Shown here in pieces: positions 51,901-60,955 of a stretch of DNA of 64,000 bases. The DNA comes from Diacronema lutheri (taxonomy: Eukaryota; Haptophyta; Pavlovophyceae; Pavlovales; Pavlovaceae), in contig JAGTXO010000044.1 of NCBI GenBank assembly GCA_019448385.1, positions 124,001 to 188,000 on the forward strand, in the 5' to 3' direction. Made by a program: the position numbers and the translations under genes. The stretch's first letter is position 1. Every line of letters starts with the position of its first letter. The notes under the pieces were generated by a model that made no database searches, was not told the origin of the DNA, and saw only the letters and a program-made list of their open reading frames with translations.

Positions 51901-52420
51901 TCGTCGACTGCGCCGCTTGGCGCGGTGAGCGGCGCAACGCGGGCGAAAGCGACCAGCGCTGCGGTGTGGAAGGGGTGCCCCGCTCGTCAGCAGCGCGCCC
52001 CTCGTCCGCATCGCCGGCCGCGTCGCTGCCGTCGCCCTCGTTGCCGCCGGCCCCGCCGGGCGGCCATTCGTAGGTCTCGCGAAAGCCGCCGGCAAACTCC
52101 TCCGCAAACCTCAGGCTGAAGAGATCGCTCTCGCCCGATCTGCCCTCAAGGATGCGATGGTATACGATCCACGGCAGCGTGTCGAGCAGCCCGACGATCA
52201 CGGACGCCGCGCGGACGCCGCGCGGCGGCCGCGCGGCGCCGCGTGCGGCGCCGCCGCGGCCCGTGCCGCGCCCGCGTCCACGCCCGCGCCCGCCGACAAG
52301 CGCGCCGTCGGCCGCGTCATCGCCAGCATCCGCGAAGACGCGACCATCCACAACTGGGATGGCCCGCGCCGCCTGAGCATCAGCTCCGTGCCCCTTTTCC
52401 GCCGACGCGCTTCCCCCCAA
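51860..52420 (-). other. Minus-strand ORF in the Harbinger element, possible second element protein
   Basis: An open frame without ATG start near 52420 encodes a Gly/Arg-rich patch, then VRAASVIVGLLDTLPWIVYH, FAEEFAGGFRETYEWPPGG, an acidic linker and FLKSQQDAIAVIVNELLSIK. It overlaps the tail of the plus-strand transposase frame on the opposite strand. Harbinger elements often carry a second (Myb-like) ORF; no Myb motif is visible here, so this is only a possibility. Confidence 0.3.
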
Positions 52421-52567
52421 GTTGTATTTATTCGGCAGGGTCCTCGGCCCGAGCTGCAGAATAGATTTTTGCAGCTCGGCCGCGAGGCCGGCGGAAAGTA
52501 GGATTTTTGGTCGCGTAACCGACGAAAATCCTATTTATTTTCCTACTTTGCCCAGGCCGCGTCTCAT

Positions 52568-52589
52568 CTACTTTGGTCAAGACCGGCCC
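52568..52589 (-). repeat. Right TIR of outer Harbinger-type element
   Basis: Inverse of 45950-45971 with one mismatch; followed by TTA at 52590-52592. Confidence 0.85.
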
Positions 52590-52689
52590 TTAGTGGCTTT
52601 TGCCATCTTTAAAAAGTTTTTTTCGCCTTTTCACTGTACTTCGTCGGCTGGAGCGGGCTTCCCGCCCAAAAACGCCGGAACGGGAAATC

Positions 52690-54409
52690 ATGCGCGCCAT
52701 CCGCTCGCTCGCGCCGGCACCGACGCCGGCGCCGGCGGTGTTCGTCGTGCGCGGCGCGCTACGCGGCATACTATCGCGCCGCCATTCGTCCAGCTCAACA
52801 ATTGTTGCCGCGCCGACGCCGACGGCGACGCGCCTCCTCATCAACGGCCGTTGGGAGGACGCGCTCGACGGCAAGGTCTTTGCCAACCTGGACCCGCGGA
52901 CGGGGGAGAAGATCTGCGACGTGGCTGAAGGGAGCGCGCGCGATATTGACCGCGCCGTCACCGCCGCGCGCTCAGCTTTTGACACCGGCGCCTGGCCCAG
53001 GATGTCGGGCCGAGCGCGCGGGCGCGTGCTGTACCGGTTCGCTTCGCTGCTCGAGGAGCACGCGGAGGAGCTCGCGCTGCTCGAGACGCTCGACAATGGC
53101 AAGCCACTCTCATACGCGCGCGCGGCCGACGTGCCGCTTGCGATCGACCATTTCCGCTACTACGCCGGCTGGGCGGACAAGGTGCACGGCAAGACGATCC
53201 CGGTGGACGGCGATTTCTTTGCCTACACGTTGCACGAGCCGGTCGGCGTCGTCGGCGCGATCATCCCGTGGAACTTCCCGCTGCTGATGGCCGCATGGAA
53301 GCTCGCGCCCGCCCTTGCAACGGGCAACGCCGTCGTGCTCAAGGTGGCGGAGCAGACACCGCTCACGGCGCTGCGCGCGGCCGAGCTCGCGCTCGAGGCG
53401 GGGCTGCCCCCCGGCGTGCTCAACGTGGTGCCCGGCTTTGGCGAGACGGCGGGCGCAGCGCTCGCGGCTCACGCCGACGTGGACAAGGTCGCCTTCACGG
53501 GCAGCACCGAGGTGGGCAAGCTTGTGATGCGCGCGGCGACGGGCAACCTGAAGCGAGTGTCCCTCGAGCTCGGCGGCAAGAGCCCCGCGATCGTGTGCGA
53601 AGACGCGGATGTGGACGCGGCGGTCGAGCAGACGCACTTTGCCCTCTTTTTCAACCACGGGCAGTGCTGCTGCGCCGGCAGCCGCCTCTTCGTCCACGCC
53701 AAGATCTACGACGAATTCGTCGAGCGAGCGGTCGAGCGCACGCGCCAGGCCAGGCTCGGCGACCCGTTCGACCCGGCGACGACGCAAGGGCCGCAGGTGT
53801 CCGAGGAGCAGATGCACAAGATCCTCTCATACGTGACGCTCGGCGTCGAGGAGGGCGCGACCCTGCGCACGGGCGGCGCGCGCCACGGCGAGCGCGGCTT
53901 TTATGTCCAGCCGACCGTCTTCAGCGACGTGCGTGACGGGATGGCGATTGCAACTGATGAGATCTTCGGGCCCGTGCTGTGCATCCTCAAGTACGAAAGC
54001 GACGAGGAGGTGATTCGCCGAGCCAACGCGTCGCCGTACGGCCTTGCCGCTGGCGTGTGGACGCGCTCGCTCGACCGCGCCAACATGCTGGCGCGCGGGC
54101 TGCGCACCGGCACGGTGTGGATCAACTGCTTCAACGAATTCGACGCAGCCCTTCCATTTGGTTGACGCCGCCTCGCGCGCCCGACATGCCGCGCTCGCGC
54201 CGACCACGGCGCGCGCCGCCGCCGTGCGCTGAGCCTCCCTGCCGTGCGCTGAGCCTCCCTGCCGTGCGCGCGCGCGCGCTCGGCGCGCGTTGTGTGCAGG
54301 CGGCTTCAAGCAGTCGGGCATCGGGCGCGACAAGGGCGAATACGCGCTCGCGCAGTACACCGAGACGAAGGTCGTGCAGACGCCGCTCCGCTCTCCCGCG
54401 TGGAAATGA
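52690..54409 (+). CDS. Aldehyde dehydrogenase (ALDH1/2 class), probably mitochondrial, 526 aa
   Basis: NAD(P)-dependent oxidation of aldehydes. Exons 52690-54160 and 54300-54409; a 139-nt intron (TTTG|GTTGAC to TGTGCAG) joins DAALPFG to [17 protein letters not shown] 52690 starts an Arg/Ser-rich presequence ([11 protein letters not shown]...RRHSSSST), suggesting mitochondria. Catalytic features: [32 protein letters not shown] (NAD loop), general base in [11 protein letters not shown], nucleophilic Cys in [13 protein letters not shown] and [12 protein letters not shown]. The intron contains a duplicated 20-bp unit (54221-54240, 54241-54260). A Harbinger element ends 97 bp upstream of the ATG, so the promoter has been altered. 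Confidence 0.93.
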
Positions 54410-54800
54410 ACGGTTGCCTCGCCGTCGCTTGCCGTGCTCGCGCTCTCGGGCAACTTGGTTTCGGATCGGCGACGCGGCGATCGCACCGCTCGCGCTTGCC
54501 GTGCGAGAGTGCGAGGCGCTCTTTTGTCTCGATCTCAGGCGCGCGCGCGCGCGCCCTCGCTGCGCACGACGCGGTTGCGCGCGCGGCGCGCCAAGCGCCG
54601 CGCGGCGGCGCGCGCGCCGCTCACGCGTGCCCTCGGCCGCCGCAGGTGCAATCTGCACTCGGCCGAGTCTGCCGAGCTGCTGCGCGAGGCGTGGGCGCAC
54701 CACGTCGGCGAGCTCCTGCTGCCCGGGGCCGCTGGCGACCGCGGGTGTGATCCGATCCAGCTGCAGAACGAAACGTCATTGAAAAATGAAAAATCTGTAA
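54410..54800 (+). pseudogene. Leucine-rich-repeat gene remnant with a frameshift
   Basis: Just after the ALDH stop, one frame reads PSLAVLALSGNLVS and, after a one-base shift, GDAAIAPLALAVRECEALFC; a GC-AG intron (CTCAG|GCGCGC to CCGCAG) would then join LDLR to CNLHSAESAELLREAWA and GELLLPG. Together this looks like one to two RI-type LRRs, similar to the decayed LRR gene at 20.3-21.5 kb. No start codon in frame was found, so it is treated as a gene fragment. Boundaries are approximate. Confidence 0.4.
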
Positions 54801-54816
54801 CAGATTCTTCATTTTT
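54782..54816. repeat. AT-rich hairpin upstream of the coiled-coil gene
   Basis: Arms 54782-54797 (AAAAATGAAAAATCTG) and 54801-54816 pair with one mismatch around a TAA loop. It lies 10 bp before the ATG at 54827 and stands out in a GC-rich background. It may act in termination of the upstream transcript or in the 5' UTR; no direct evidence. Confidence 0.7.
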
Positions 54817-54826
54817 GTGAACTGAC

Positions 54827-55849
54827 ATGGTCCATGTGCATGGCGAGCGCGAACGAATCGCAACAAATCGCGGCCCGTTCAGCGGATCGCACACGCTGAG
54901 CGTGCACGCGCAGCGCCTCAAGTCAGAGGCTGATGCGCGCCTGCTGCGCAACCGCCTCGAGCGGCTCAAGCAAGAGGAGCTCAAGGCGCTCAAGAAGATC
55001 GCCGAGACGCGCCGGCGCGCCGAGGAGATCATGGAGCTCAAACTGCGCAACGAGAGCAGGATGATGGAGAAGCGCGGCCACCTGGTGGAGCAGCAGCGGC
55101 AGATGGAGGAGGCGCGGCATCGCGCCTACCTTCAGAAAGTCTCGCGCCACGGCGCCACCGAGCAGAGCAGGAGCAAGGTCTTCCAGTCGAAGCGCGACAT
55201 GGCCGACCAGACGCGCCAGGAGCGGTCCGACCTCGAGTGCAGGGCGGCGCACCTGCGAGACCGCGACTCGCGCCGCGCGAAGCACATCTTCTCAACAATC
55301 AAAGAACACCAAATACAGGTGGGCTCTCGCCAGCAGCGCGCACGCGCGTGCACGCGGCTTGCACCGCGTCTCACGCGCGCGCGCGCGCGCGCTCACTCGG
55401 CTCTGGCGCGCTCGCGCGCGCGCCACCGCGGCGCGGCTGCGCAGGTGACCTACTCAAAAATGCAGGAGCGGATGGTGCACGAGGAGCGGCTGCAGGCCGA
55501 GACGCAGCGCAAGATGGCGCTCGAGGAGGCCAAGCGCCGCGACGCCGAGCAGCTCGTGCACGACATGGAAGCGTCGGAGGCCATCCTGATCGAGCGGCTG
55601 CGGCGTACGCAGGAAGCGCAGAAGCTCGCGTACGAGGAGCTCGAGCAGGCGCTCTCCGCCATCTCGCCGCGCGACGCGGCGCTGCGCGAGATGCAGCGCG
55701 AGCCGTTCTACTCACCGTCGCTGCTCATGCCGCCCAAGGCGAGCAGCCTGCCCGTGACGCCGCGGTCGCCGCGGCCGTTGCACATGTACTCGGGGCCGCT
55801 CGTCGCCGCGCCGCCAAAGCCGGCGACGGCCAAGGGGGCGTCTCGCTGA
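54827..55849 (+). CDS. Coiled-coil protein, 298 aa
   Basis: Exons 54827-55318 and 55445-55849; the 126-nt intron (CAG|GTGGGC to GCGCAG) is a multiple of three and open, but its translation is a basic low-complexity stretch, whereas splicing joins IKEHQIQ to VTYSKMQERMVHEERLQ within one continuous coiled coil. Residues about 25-255 are almost wholly helical and charged (LERLKQEELKALKKIAETRR; RRDAEQLVHDMEASEAILIE). The tail SLLMPPKASSLPVTPRSPRP is Pro/Ser-rich. It resembles basal-body or flagellar coiled-coil proteins of protists in style only. It converges on the SEC14 gene with 20 bp between stops. Confidence 0.65.
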   Translation: MVHVHGERERIATNRGPFSGSHTLSVHAQRLKSEADARLLRNRLERLKQEELKALKKIAETRRRAEEIMELKLRNESRMMEKRGHLVEQQRQMEEARHRAYLQKVSRHGATEQSRSKVFQSKRDMADQTRQERSDLECRAAHLRDRDSRRAKHIFSTIKEHQIQVGSRQQRARACTRLAPRLTRARARAHSALARSRARHRGAAAQVTYSKMQERMVHEERLQAETQRKMALEEAKRRDAEQLVHDMEASEAILIERLRRTQEAQKLAYEELEQALSAISPRDAALREMQREPFYSPSLLMPPKASSLPVTPRSPRPLHMYSGPLVAAPPKPATAKGASR

Positions 55850-55869
55850 GTCAGATTTTGTGCAAATGA

Positions 55870-57594
55870 CTAGACGCGGTCCGGGCCGACCGCGCGGCTG
55901 CCAACCTTTGGATTTGCTCTCGCACCAGTAGGCCCGCTCGCCGCCCGTGAGGCCGTCGCATGAGTGTGCGGCAGGCCGCTGATCGTGGACGCGCCGGCGC
56001 CGCCCGTGCCGTCGCTTGGCCGCGCCGCGCGCTGCGTGGAGCCAGACGAGGTCGGGTGGAGCTCGTGCGACGGCGCGTCCTCCGAATCGCCCGCGCTCGG
56101 CGTCGCGCTCAAGCCGCCCTTGCATGCGAGCTCGTGCGACTCGGACGCGGGCACGGCGTGCAATCGCGAGGCGGGCGAGCCCGGCGGCGAGTGCAAAAAG
56201 CAGCGGAGGAAGAGCGCGCTGCGCAGCGCCGCGAAGAAGGGCGCGGCGCGCTGTTGCGCGCGCGGCGCGCACGGCGCCTCGTCCGCCGCCGGTGCCGGCG
56301 CGGCGCGCGCCACGAGCGCACTGCCGCATGCCGCGCTGCTCGCCGCCCAGGCCTCGATCTGCGCGTCGGCTTTGCGCTGCATCGCGGAGGGCCGCCCGTG
56401 TCCCGAAATGCACCCGCCCTCGCACTCGCAGCTGCCGCCCAGCCAAACAGGCAGATTCTCGGCGGGCACGACCGTGCGGAGGAAATCCACGCTCTCGCGC
56501 GGCGAGAGGACCTTGAGCTTCTCGGCCGTGCGCGGCACGAGCATGTGGCTGACCGCCTGCCAGCACTTTGCGAAGAAGAAGGGCGCATTCACGATCCAGA
56601 TCGCCGCGAGGTTTTCGACCGTGAGCAGGTCGCCGAGCTTCGAGAGCGCGCCCAGCCGGTCGATGGCCGCGCGGCACGTGAACATGCCGAGGCGCAGCTC
56701 CGAGAGGTCAAGGACAGAGACCATCTTGCAGACGCGCCGGCCGTGCAAGCGCGCCTGCGCCTCGTACTCGAGCCGCGCGTACTCCACCATCTGAAAGTGG
56801 TACAGGATCGCCGCGTTGAAGGGCTGCGCGAAGATCTTGCCGCAGCGCTGCGCGGGCGCGCTCGTGAGCGTCGCCTTGGACAGCAAGCCCACGCACTCGC
56901 GCGCGCGCGGCGGGAGGGAGTTGAGATCGGCGCCCATCGACCAGAGCGCGGTCATCTCCGCGGGCACGATCTGCCCGACCCGCTCGATGTACAGCGGGTG
57001 GCCCCACTTGTCCGTCTTGTGAAGGCCGTGCGGCACGACGGCGCGCGCCTTGCACACGAACTCGGCCGGCATCTGCAGCGCGAGGATCTCGTCGATCCGG
57101 TGGTACCGCCGGAACTCGCAGGCGTGGTCGAGCAGCTGGAGCGCCGCGCGCGCCGTGCCGCACTCAGCGATGAGCTTGCGCGCAAAGAGCGGCACGTCGG
57201 GAGCGTACATGATGCCGGACGGCGGCGTCTGACGTGCGCGCGCGAGCAGCCGCACGGTCCGCTCGTCGCGCTCGAGCGCGAGCTCGAGCTCGGCGACCTG
57301 CTTGAGCGCCTCGGCTGCAGCCGCGCGCGAGCACGGCGTCGGCTGGCACATTGGCGAGTCGCACTCGCACGTGCACGGCATGCACGTGCGCCCGCGCGCA
57401 GATTCGGGCCACCGGAGCGACGGCGAGCTGAAGCGCGAGCCTTGCCGCGAGCCGCGAATCGAAACGGGGAGGAGTGCCTGCGAAGTGGCGTCGGAGACGG
57501 CCGCGCGGCTCCGGCAGAACGCCAACCCGAGCACGACCAGGAACAACACGCCCGCGCCGAGGGCGGCGAGCCCAGGCCAGCCCGCTGGCACCAT
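55870..57594 (-). CDS. SEC14/CRAL-TRIO lipid-transfer protein with N-terminal membrane anchor, 574 aa
   Basis: ATG 57594 (MVPAGWPGLAALG) leads directly into a membrane helix (GAGVLFLVVLGLAFC); the upstream extension starts at GTG. The CRAL-TRIO-N helix region is followed by the lipid-binding domain: GHPLYIERVGQIVPAEMTAL, KMVSVLDLSELRLGMFT, DLLTVENLAAIWIVNAPFFF, and LSPRESVDFLRTVVPAENLP, ending in VWLGGSCECEGGC, the usual final motif of SEC14 proteins. The C-terminal 170 residues are low complexity. It would exchange phosphatidylinositol or a similar lipid at a membrane. It is divergent from the ECM4-like gene (95 bp). Confidence 0.85.
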   Translation of the reverse strand: MVPAGWPGLAALGAGVLFLVVLGLAFCRSRAAVSDATSQALLPVSIRGSRQGSRFSSPSLRWPESARGRTCMPCTCECDSPMCQPTPCSRAAAAEALKQVAELELALERDERTVRLLARARQTPPSGIMYAPDVPLFARKLIAECGTARAALQLLDHACEFRRYHRIDEILALQMPAEFVCKARAVVPHGLHKTDKWGHPLYIERVGQIVPAEMTALWSMGADLNSLPPRARECVGLLSKATLTSAPAQRCGKIFAQPFNAAILYHFQMVEYARLEYEAQARLHGRRVCKMVSVLDLSELRLGMFTCRAAIDRLGALSKLGDLLTVENLAAIWIVNAPFFFAKCWQAVSHMLVPRTAEKLKVLSPRESVDFLRTVVPAENLPVWLGGSCECEGGCISGHGRPSAMQRKADAQIEAWAASSAACGSALVARAAPAPAADEAPCAPRAQQRAAPFFAALRSALFLRCFLHSPPGSPASRLHAVPASESHELACKGGLSATPSAGDSEDAPSHELHPTSSGSTQRAARPSDGTGGAGASTISGLPHTHATASRAASGPTGARANPKVGSRAVGPDRV

Positions 57595-57689
57595 TATTGA
57601 AATGCTTGCGTAACGCTGTGACGCTCGCTCGTCGGTGTTCACCGTCGCCACCGGCGTCCACTCGAACGAGTGTGCTCGCCGAGACCGAA

Positions 57690-58799
57690 ATGCGCGCGCA
57701 CACGGCCCTCGACGAGATCGCGGCGGACGGCGCCTTCAAGCGCTCCGACGCAGGCCACCGGAACAAGATTGCTGCCGGCAGCGCGTTCGCGCCCGCGGCG
57801 GGCCGCTATCATTTGTATGTGGCCCTCGCATGCCCGTGGGCGGACGGCGTCCTGTCAATGGTTCACCTCAAGGGCCTCGAGGACGTGATCAGCGTCTCTA
57901 AGGTGCACCCTACTTGGGTGCGCACGCGGCCTGATGACCCCAACGACGCGCATTGCGGATGGCAATTCCGCGCGCCTGGCGACCCGCCGGTGCCCAACAC
58001 GCTCGGACACGGCGCAAACGTCGTCGACGACGAGTGCGTCCCCGACACGGTCAACGGCTGCCGGACGATGCGCGAGCTGTACGAGAAGGGGCGCGACACG
58101 CACGGCAAGTACTCGACGCCGCTGCTTTGGGACAAGGAGACGGGCGCGATCGTCAACAACGAAAGCCTCGATCTGCTCCGGATGCTCAACAGCGCCTTTG
58201 GCAAGCTCGGCAACGCCCTCGACCTCTTCCCTCCGCACCTCGAGGCGGAGACGGCCGCGCTCAACGAATGGATCTATCCGGCGATCAACGACGGTGTCTA
58301 CCGCGCCGGCTTTGCGCAGACGCAGGACGCGCACGCATCCGCCGTCACGGCGCTCTTTGCCGCGCTTGACCGCGCCGACACACTGCTCGCGACGCGCCGT
58401 TACCTCGCGGGCGCAGAGCTCACGTGGGTGGATCTGCGGCTCTTCCACACCCTCGTCAGGCACGCTGCGCGCGCGGTGCGGGGCAGATGGCGACGTTGGG
58501 CGCTGCGGCGTGCGCTCACTCCGCCGCAAAGCCTCCCGACCCCCAGGTTTGACCCGGTGTACGTGACCTACTTCAAGTGCAACTTGAAGCGGATCGCCGA
58601 GTACCCGCACCTGCCAAACTATGTGCGCGACATATACCAGATCCCGGCTGTCAAGCGCACGGTCAACATGGCGCACATCAAGATGCACTACTTCACGAGC
58701 CACCCTCTTTTGAACACGTTTGGCATCGTCCCGCTGCACAACGGCTTCGACCTTGACGCGCCGCACGGACGCGAGCATTTCGGGGCAGAGGGCAAGTGA
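57690..58799 (+). CDS. ECM4: Xi-class glutathione transferase / glutathionyl-hydroquinone reductase (ECM4), 340 aa
   Basis: Reduces glutathionylated quinones. Exons 57690-58459 and 58547-58799. The 87-nt intron is GC-AG (CAG|GCACGC to CCCCAG) and a multiple of three, so the unspliced frame stays open; splicing restores LRLFHTLVRFDPVYVTYFKC, the invariant family block. The catalytic Cys is in YVALACPWADGVL near residue 52, the family CPWA motif. Other conserved blocks are TVPLLWDK-like STPLLWDKETGAIVNNES, LNEWIYPAINDGVYRAGFA and MAHIKMHYFTSHPLLN. ATG 57690 is the only in-frame ATG. Length matches the family; no leader is seen. Confidence 0.92.
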   Translation: MRAHTALDEIAADGAFKRSDAGHRNKIAAGSAFAPAAGRYHLYVALACPWADGVLSMVHLKGLEDVISVSKVHPTWVRTRPDDPNDAHCGWQFRAPGDPPVPNTLGHGANVVDDECVPDTVNGCRTMRELYEKGRDTHGKYSTPLLWDKETGAIVNNESLDLLRMLNSAFGKLGNALDLFPPHLEAETAALNEWIYPAINDGVYRAGFAQTQDAHASAVTALFAALDRADTLLATRRYLAGAELTWVDLRLFHTLVRHAARAVRGRWRRWALRRALTPPQSLPTPRFDPVYVTYFKCNLKRIAEYPHLPNYVRDIYQIPAVKRTVNMAHIKMHYFTSHPLLNTFGIVPLHNGFDLDAPHGREHFGAEGK

Positions 58800-59294
58800 G
58801 CGCGCCGCGGCGGCATCTCGCAACATTCGCCCTGAATCAGTCCCCGCCATTCGCCCTGAATCAGTCCCCGCCATTCGCCCTGAATCAGTCCCCGCGCCAA
58901 GGCCCGAGATAGCGCTCTGAGCGCACACGTCGATTGGCGGTTCCGAGGTGGGCAAAGCATGGCGCGCATGGGCGCGCCCTCGCGCGACGTCGCCCGGGCG
59001 GCGCTCGAGCGGCACATGCGCCGCCAGCTCGCCGCGTGTGTCGTGCCTGGGCACGCGCAGCTCCTGCTCGCGCGTGCGCAGATGGCGCGCGGGCAGGCGC
59101 CGACCCCCCCCACGCTACTCACGGCGTCCAGGCGGATGTGGACGCCTGCGGCGGTTTGGACGGCGTCTGCTTCCGGCCGAAGCTGCGTTCACCCTTTCGC
59201 TCGCTCGGTTCGTCACGCCTCGGCCCCGTGCACTGCTGACCCGCCTGTTTTTAGCGTCGGTATGAATAGTATTTGAAAAGGCGCGCCCTTCGAA
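58800..59294. other. Intergenic region with 24-bp triplicate repeat
   Basis: Between ECM4 and the ion channel. It holds three perfect 24-bp repeats (58824-58895) and a small plus-strand ORF (ATG 58959, 105 codons) that is basic, without recognisable domains, and probably not a gene. Confidence 0.5.
58824..58895. repeat. Three perfect 24-bp tandem repeats
   Basis: Units at 58824, 58848 and 58872, each CATTCGCCCTGAATCAGTCC plus CCGC, just 3' of the ECM4 stop. Confidence 0.93.
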
Positions 59295-60923
59295 ATGCCA
59301 ATGGCGGGGGACGGGCGCGGGTTGCCGCGAACGTTGTCGGGTTCCCTGCGCGACAGCAGCTTGCGGCTTGCGTCGCTCGTCGTCGACTCGTCCGTAGCGA
59401 CTGTCAAGGCGGTGCTCAGCCGCTTCAACCGCCAGCCGCTGCCCGGCAGCGCGGAAGCACGGCTCCTGGGCGAGTGCGACGAGCGCGAGTACGACGCCCT
59501 CCCCGCGTGCGGCACCGACCACGGCGACTACCTTGACGGCCCGTCGGACGACCCGACGGACCAGCGCCAGCGCATTCTAGCGGCCGCCTCCTTTGTCCGC
59601 GATGCCAAGCACGGGCGCAACCCCAACCGACGCACAACGCGCGGCGCCCTTCGCGTGTACTGGTTTTACCACTCGGCGCTGGGCCAGGCGCTGCGCTACG
59701 GCTCGACGGTGGCCTTCATCAGCATCCCGCTGTACGAGTACCCGGGCTGGTGCGCGCACGTCGACTGCGACGCTGAGGCGTCCGCGCGCTACTGGTGGGT
59801 GACCGCCGTGTGGCCGCGCGCGCTCTCATCGTGCGCCGAGCTGCTCTGCCTCGCGCTGATTGGCTGCGAGCTCGGCGCGCGGCTGCACTTCACGGGGCGG
59901 AGCGAGTTCCGGCGCGAGTGGCAGACGTGCGCGCGTGCCGCCGTCGCGCTACTCACCGCCGCCGACGTGCTCGCCGGCTCCGTCCGGTGGCTGCGCTGGC
60001 GACGGACGGGCGTGAGCCGCGTGCTACGTATTTTCGTCTTTCTCGCTCAGCACCACTCGCTGCGCGTGGCGTGCATGAACATCTTTCGCACGCTGCCCGC
60101 GCTGACGGAGGTTCTGCTTATGCTCACGCTGATGATCCTCCTCTCCGCGTGGGCCGCGACGCTGCTCTTCGCGCACGTGCCGCAGTCCAACTTCGCGTCC
60201 TTCCCGCAGTCCCTCATTAACATGTACACGCTCTCGACCGTCACCAACTTCCCCGCCGTCACCATCACAGTCTTTGCGCACTCGCGCGCGTCCTTCCTCT
60301 TTTTCGTCATCTTCCTCCTCGTCGGCGTGCTGCTGCTGATGAACCTGACGCTCGCCATCGTCTACGAGGCATACCGCATCAACTTGGGGCGTGAGGTGCT
60401 CATGCAGCAACAGCGGCAGAAGCGCGCGCTCCGACGCGCCTTCGACTCGCTCGCGGTGCCCGTCGACCCCGAGCTGCTCCCGTTCGCCATGTTCGGCAAC
60501 GGCGGCCGCGCCGTCGCCGCCGCCACGCCGCGCGCGCCCTCGCGCGAGGAGCCGCCCGCCAAGCCGGGCCCGCCCGCCGATGGCGCGCGTGCAGGTACGC
60601 TCTTTGGCGTGGGCGGCGGCACAGCGGCAGGCGGCAGCGAGCACGGCTCGACGAGTGCAGCGTGCAGGGCGCACGCGCGCTCGTCGCTGGTTGGCGCCGA
60701 GCCGGACGCCACCTGCTCGACGCCCGCGCGCGCCGACGGCGGCGAAGGCGCCGCCGCGCCCGCCGCCGCGCCCGCCGCCGCCGCACTCCCCGCCGGCCCG
60801 GCCGCCGCCGAGCGCGCGAGCGGCCCCGCGTCCGGCGCACGCCCGGCCGGCGCGCGAACACCGCTCCCTGCGCGCTCGCCGCCGCTGCTGCCGCGGTCGC
60901 TCCGCGCCGCGCCGACGCCGCCA

Positions 60924-60955
<32 letters not shown>

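Larger units (their letters stand above)
45950..52589. mobile_element. PIF/Harbinger-type element (outer), interrupted by a second transposon
   Basis: Terminal inverted repeats of 22 bp with one mismatch: 45950-45971 begins GGGCCAGTCTTGACCAAAGT and 52568-52589 is its inverse, ending AAGACCGGCCC. Both are flanked by TTA (45947-45949 and 52590-52592), the 3-bp duplication typical of PIF/Harbinger insertion. GGGCC-type termini also fit. The right part carries a truncated Harbinger-like transposase frame (51044 onward) and a minus-strand ORF. Its own sequence is only 45950-46034 plus about 50984-52589 (1.7 kb); the rest is an inserted hAT-like element. No DDE catalytic domain was found, so it is probably non-autonomous. 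Confidence 0.8.

Noticed and set aside
58959-59276. Small plus-strand ORF between ECM4 and the ion channel
   Set aside because: Basic, no domain, and it ends just before the channel ATG; more likely untranslated leader.
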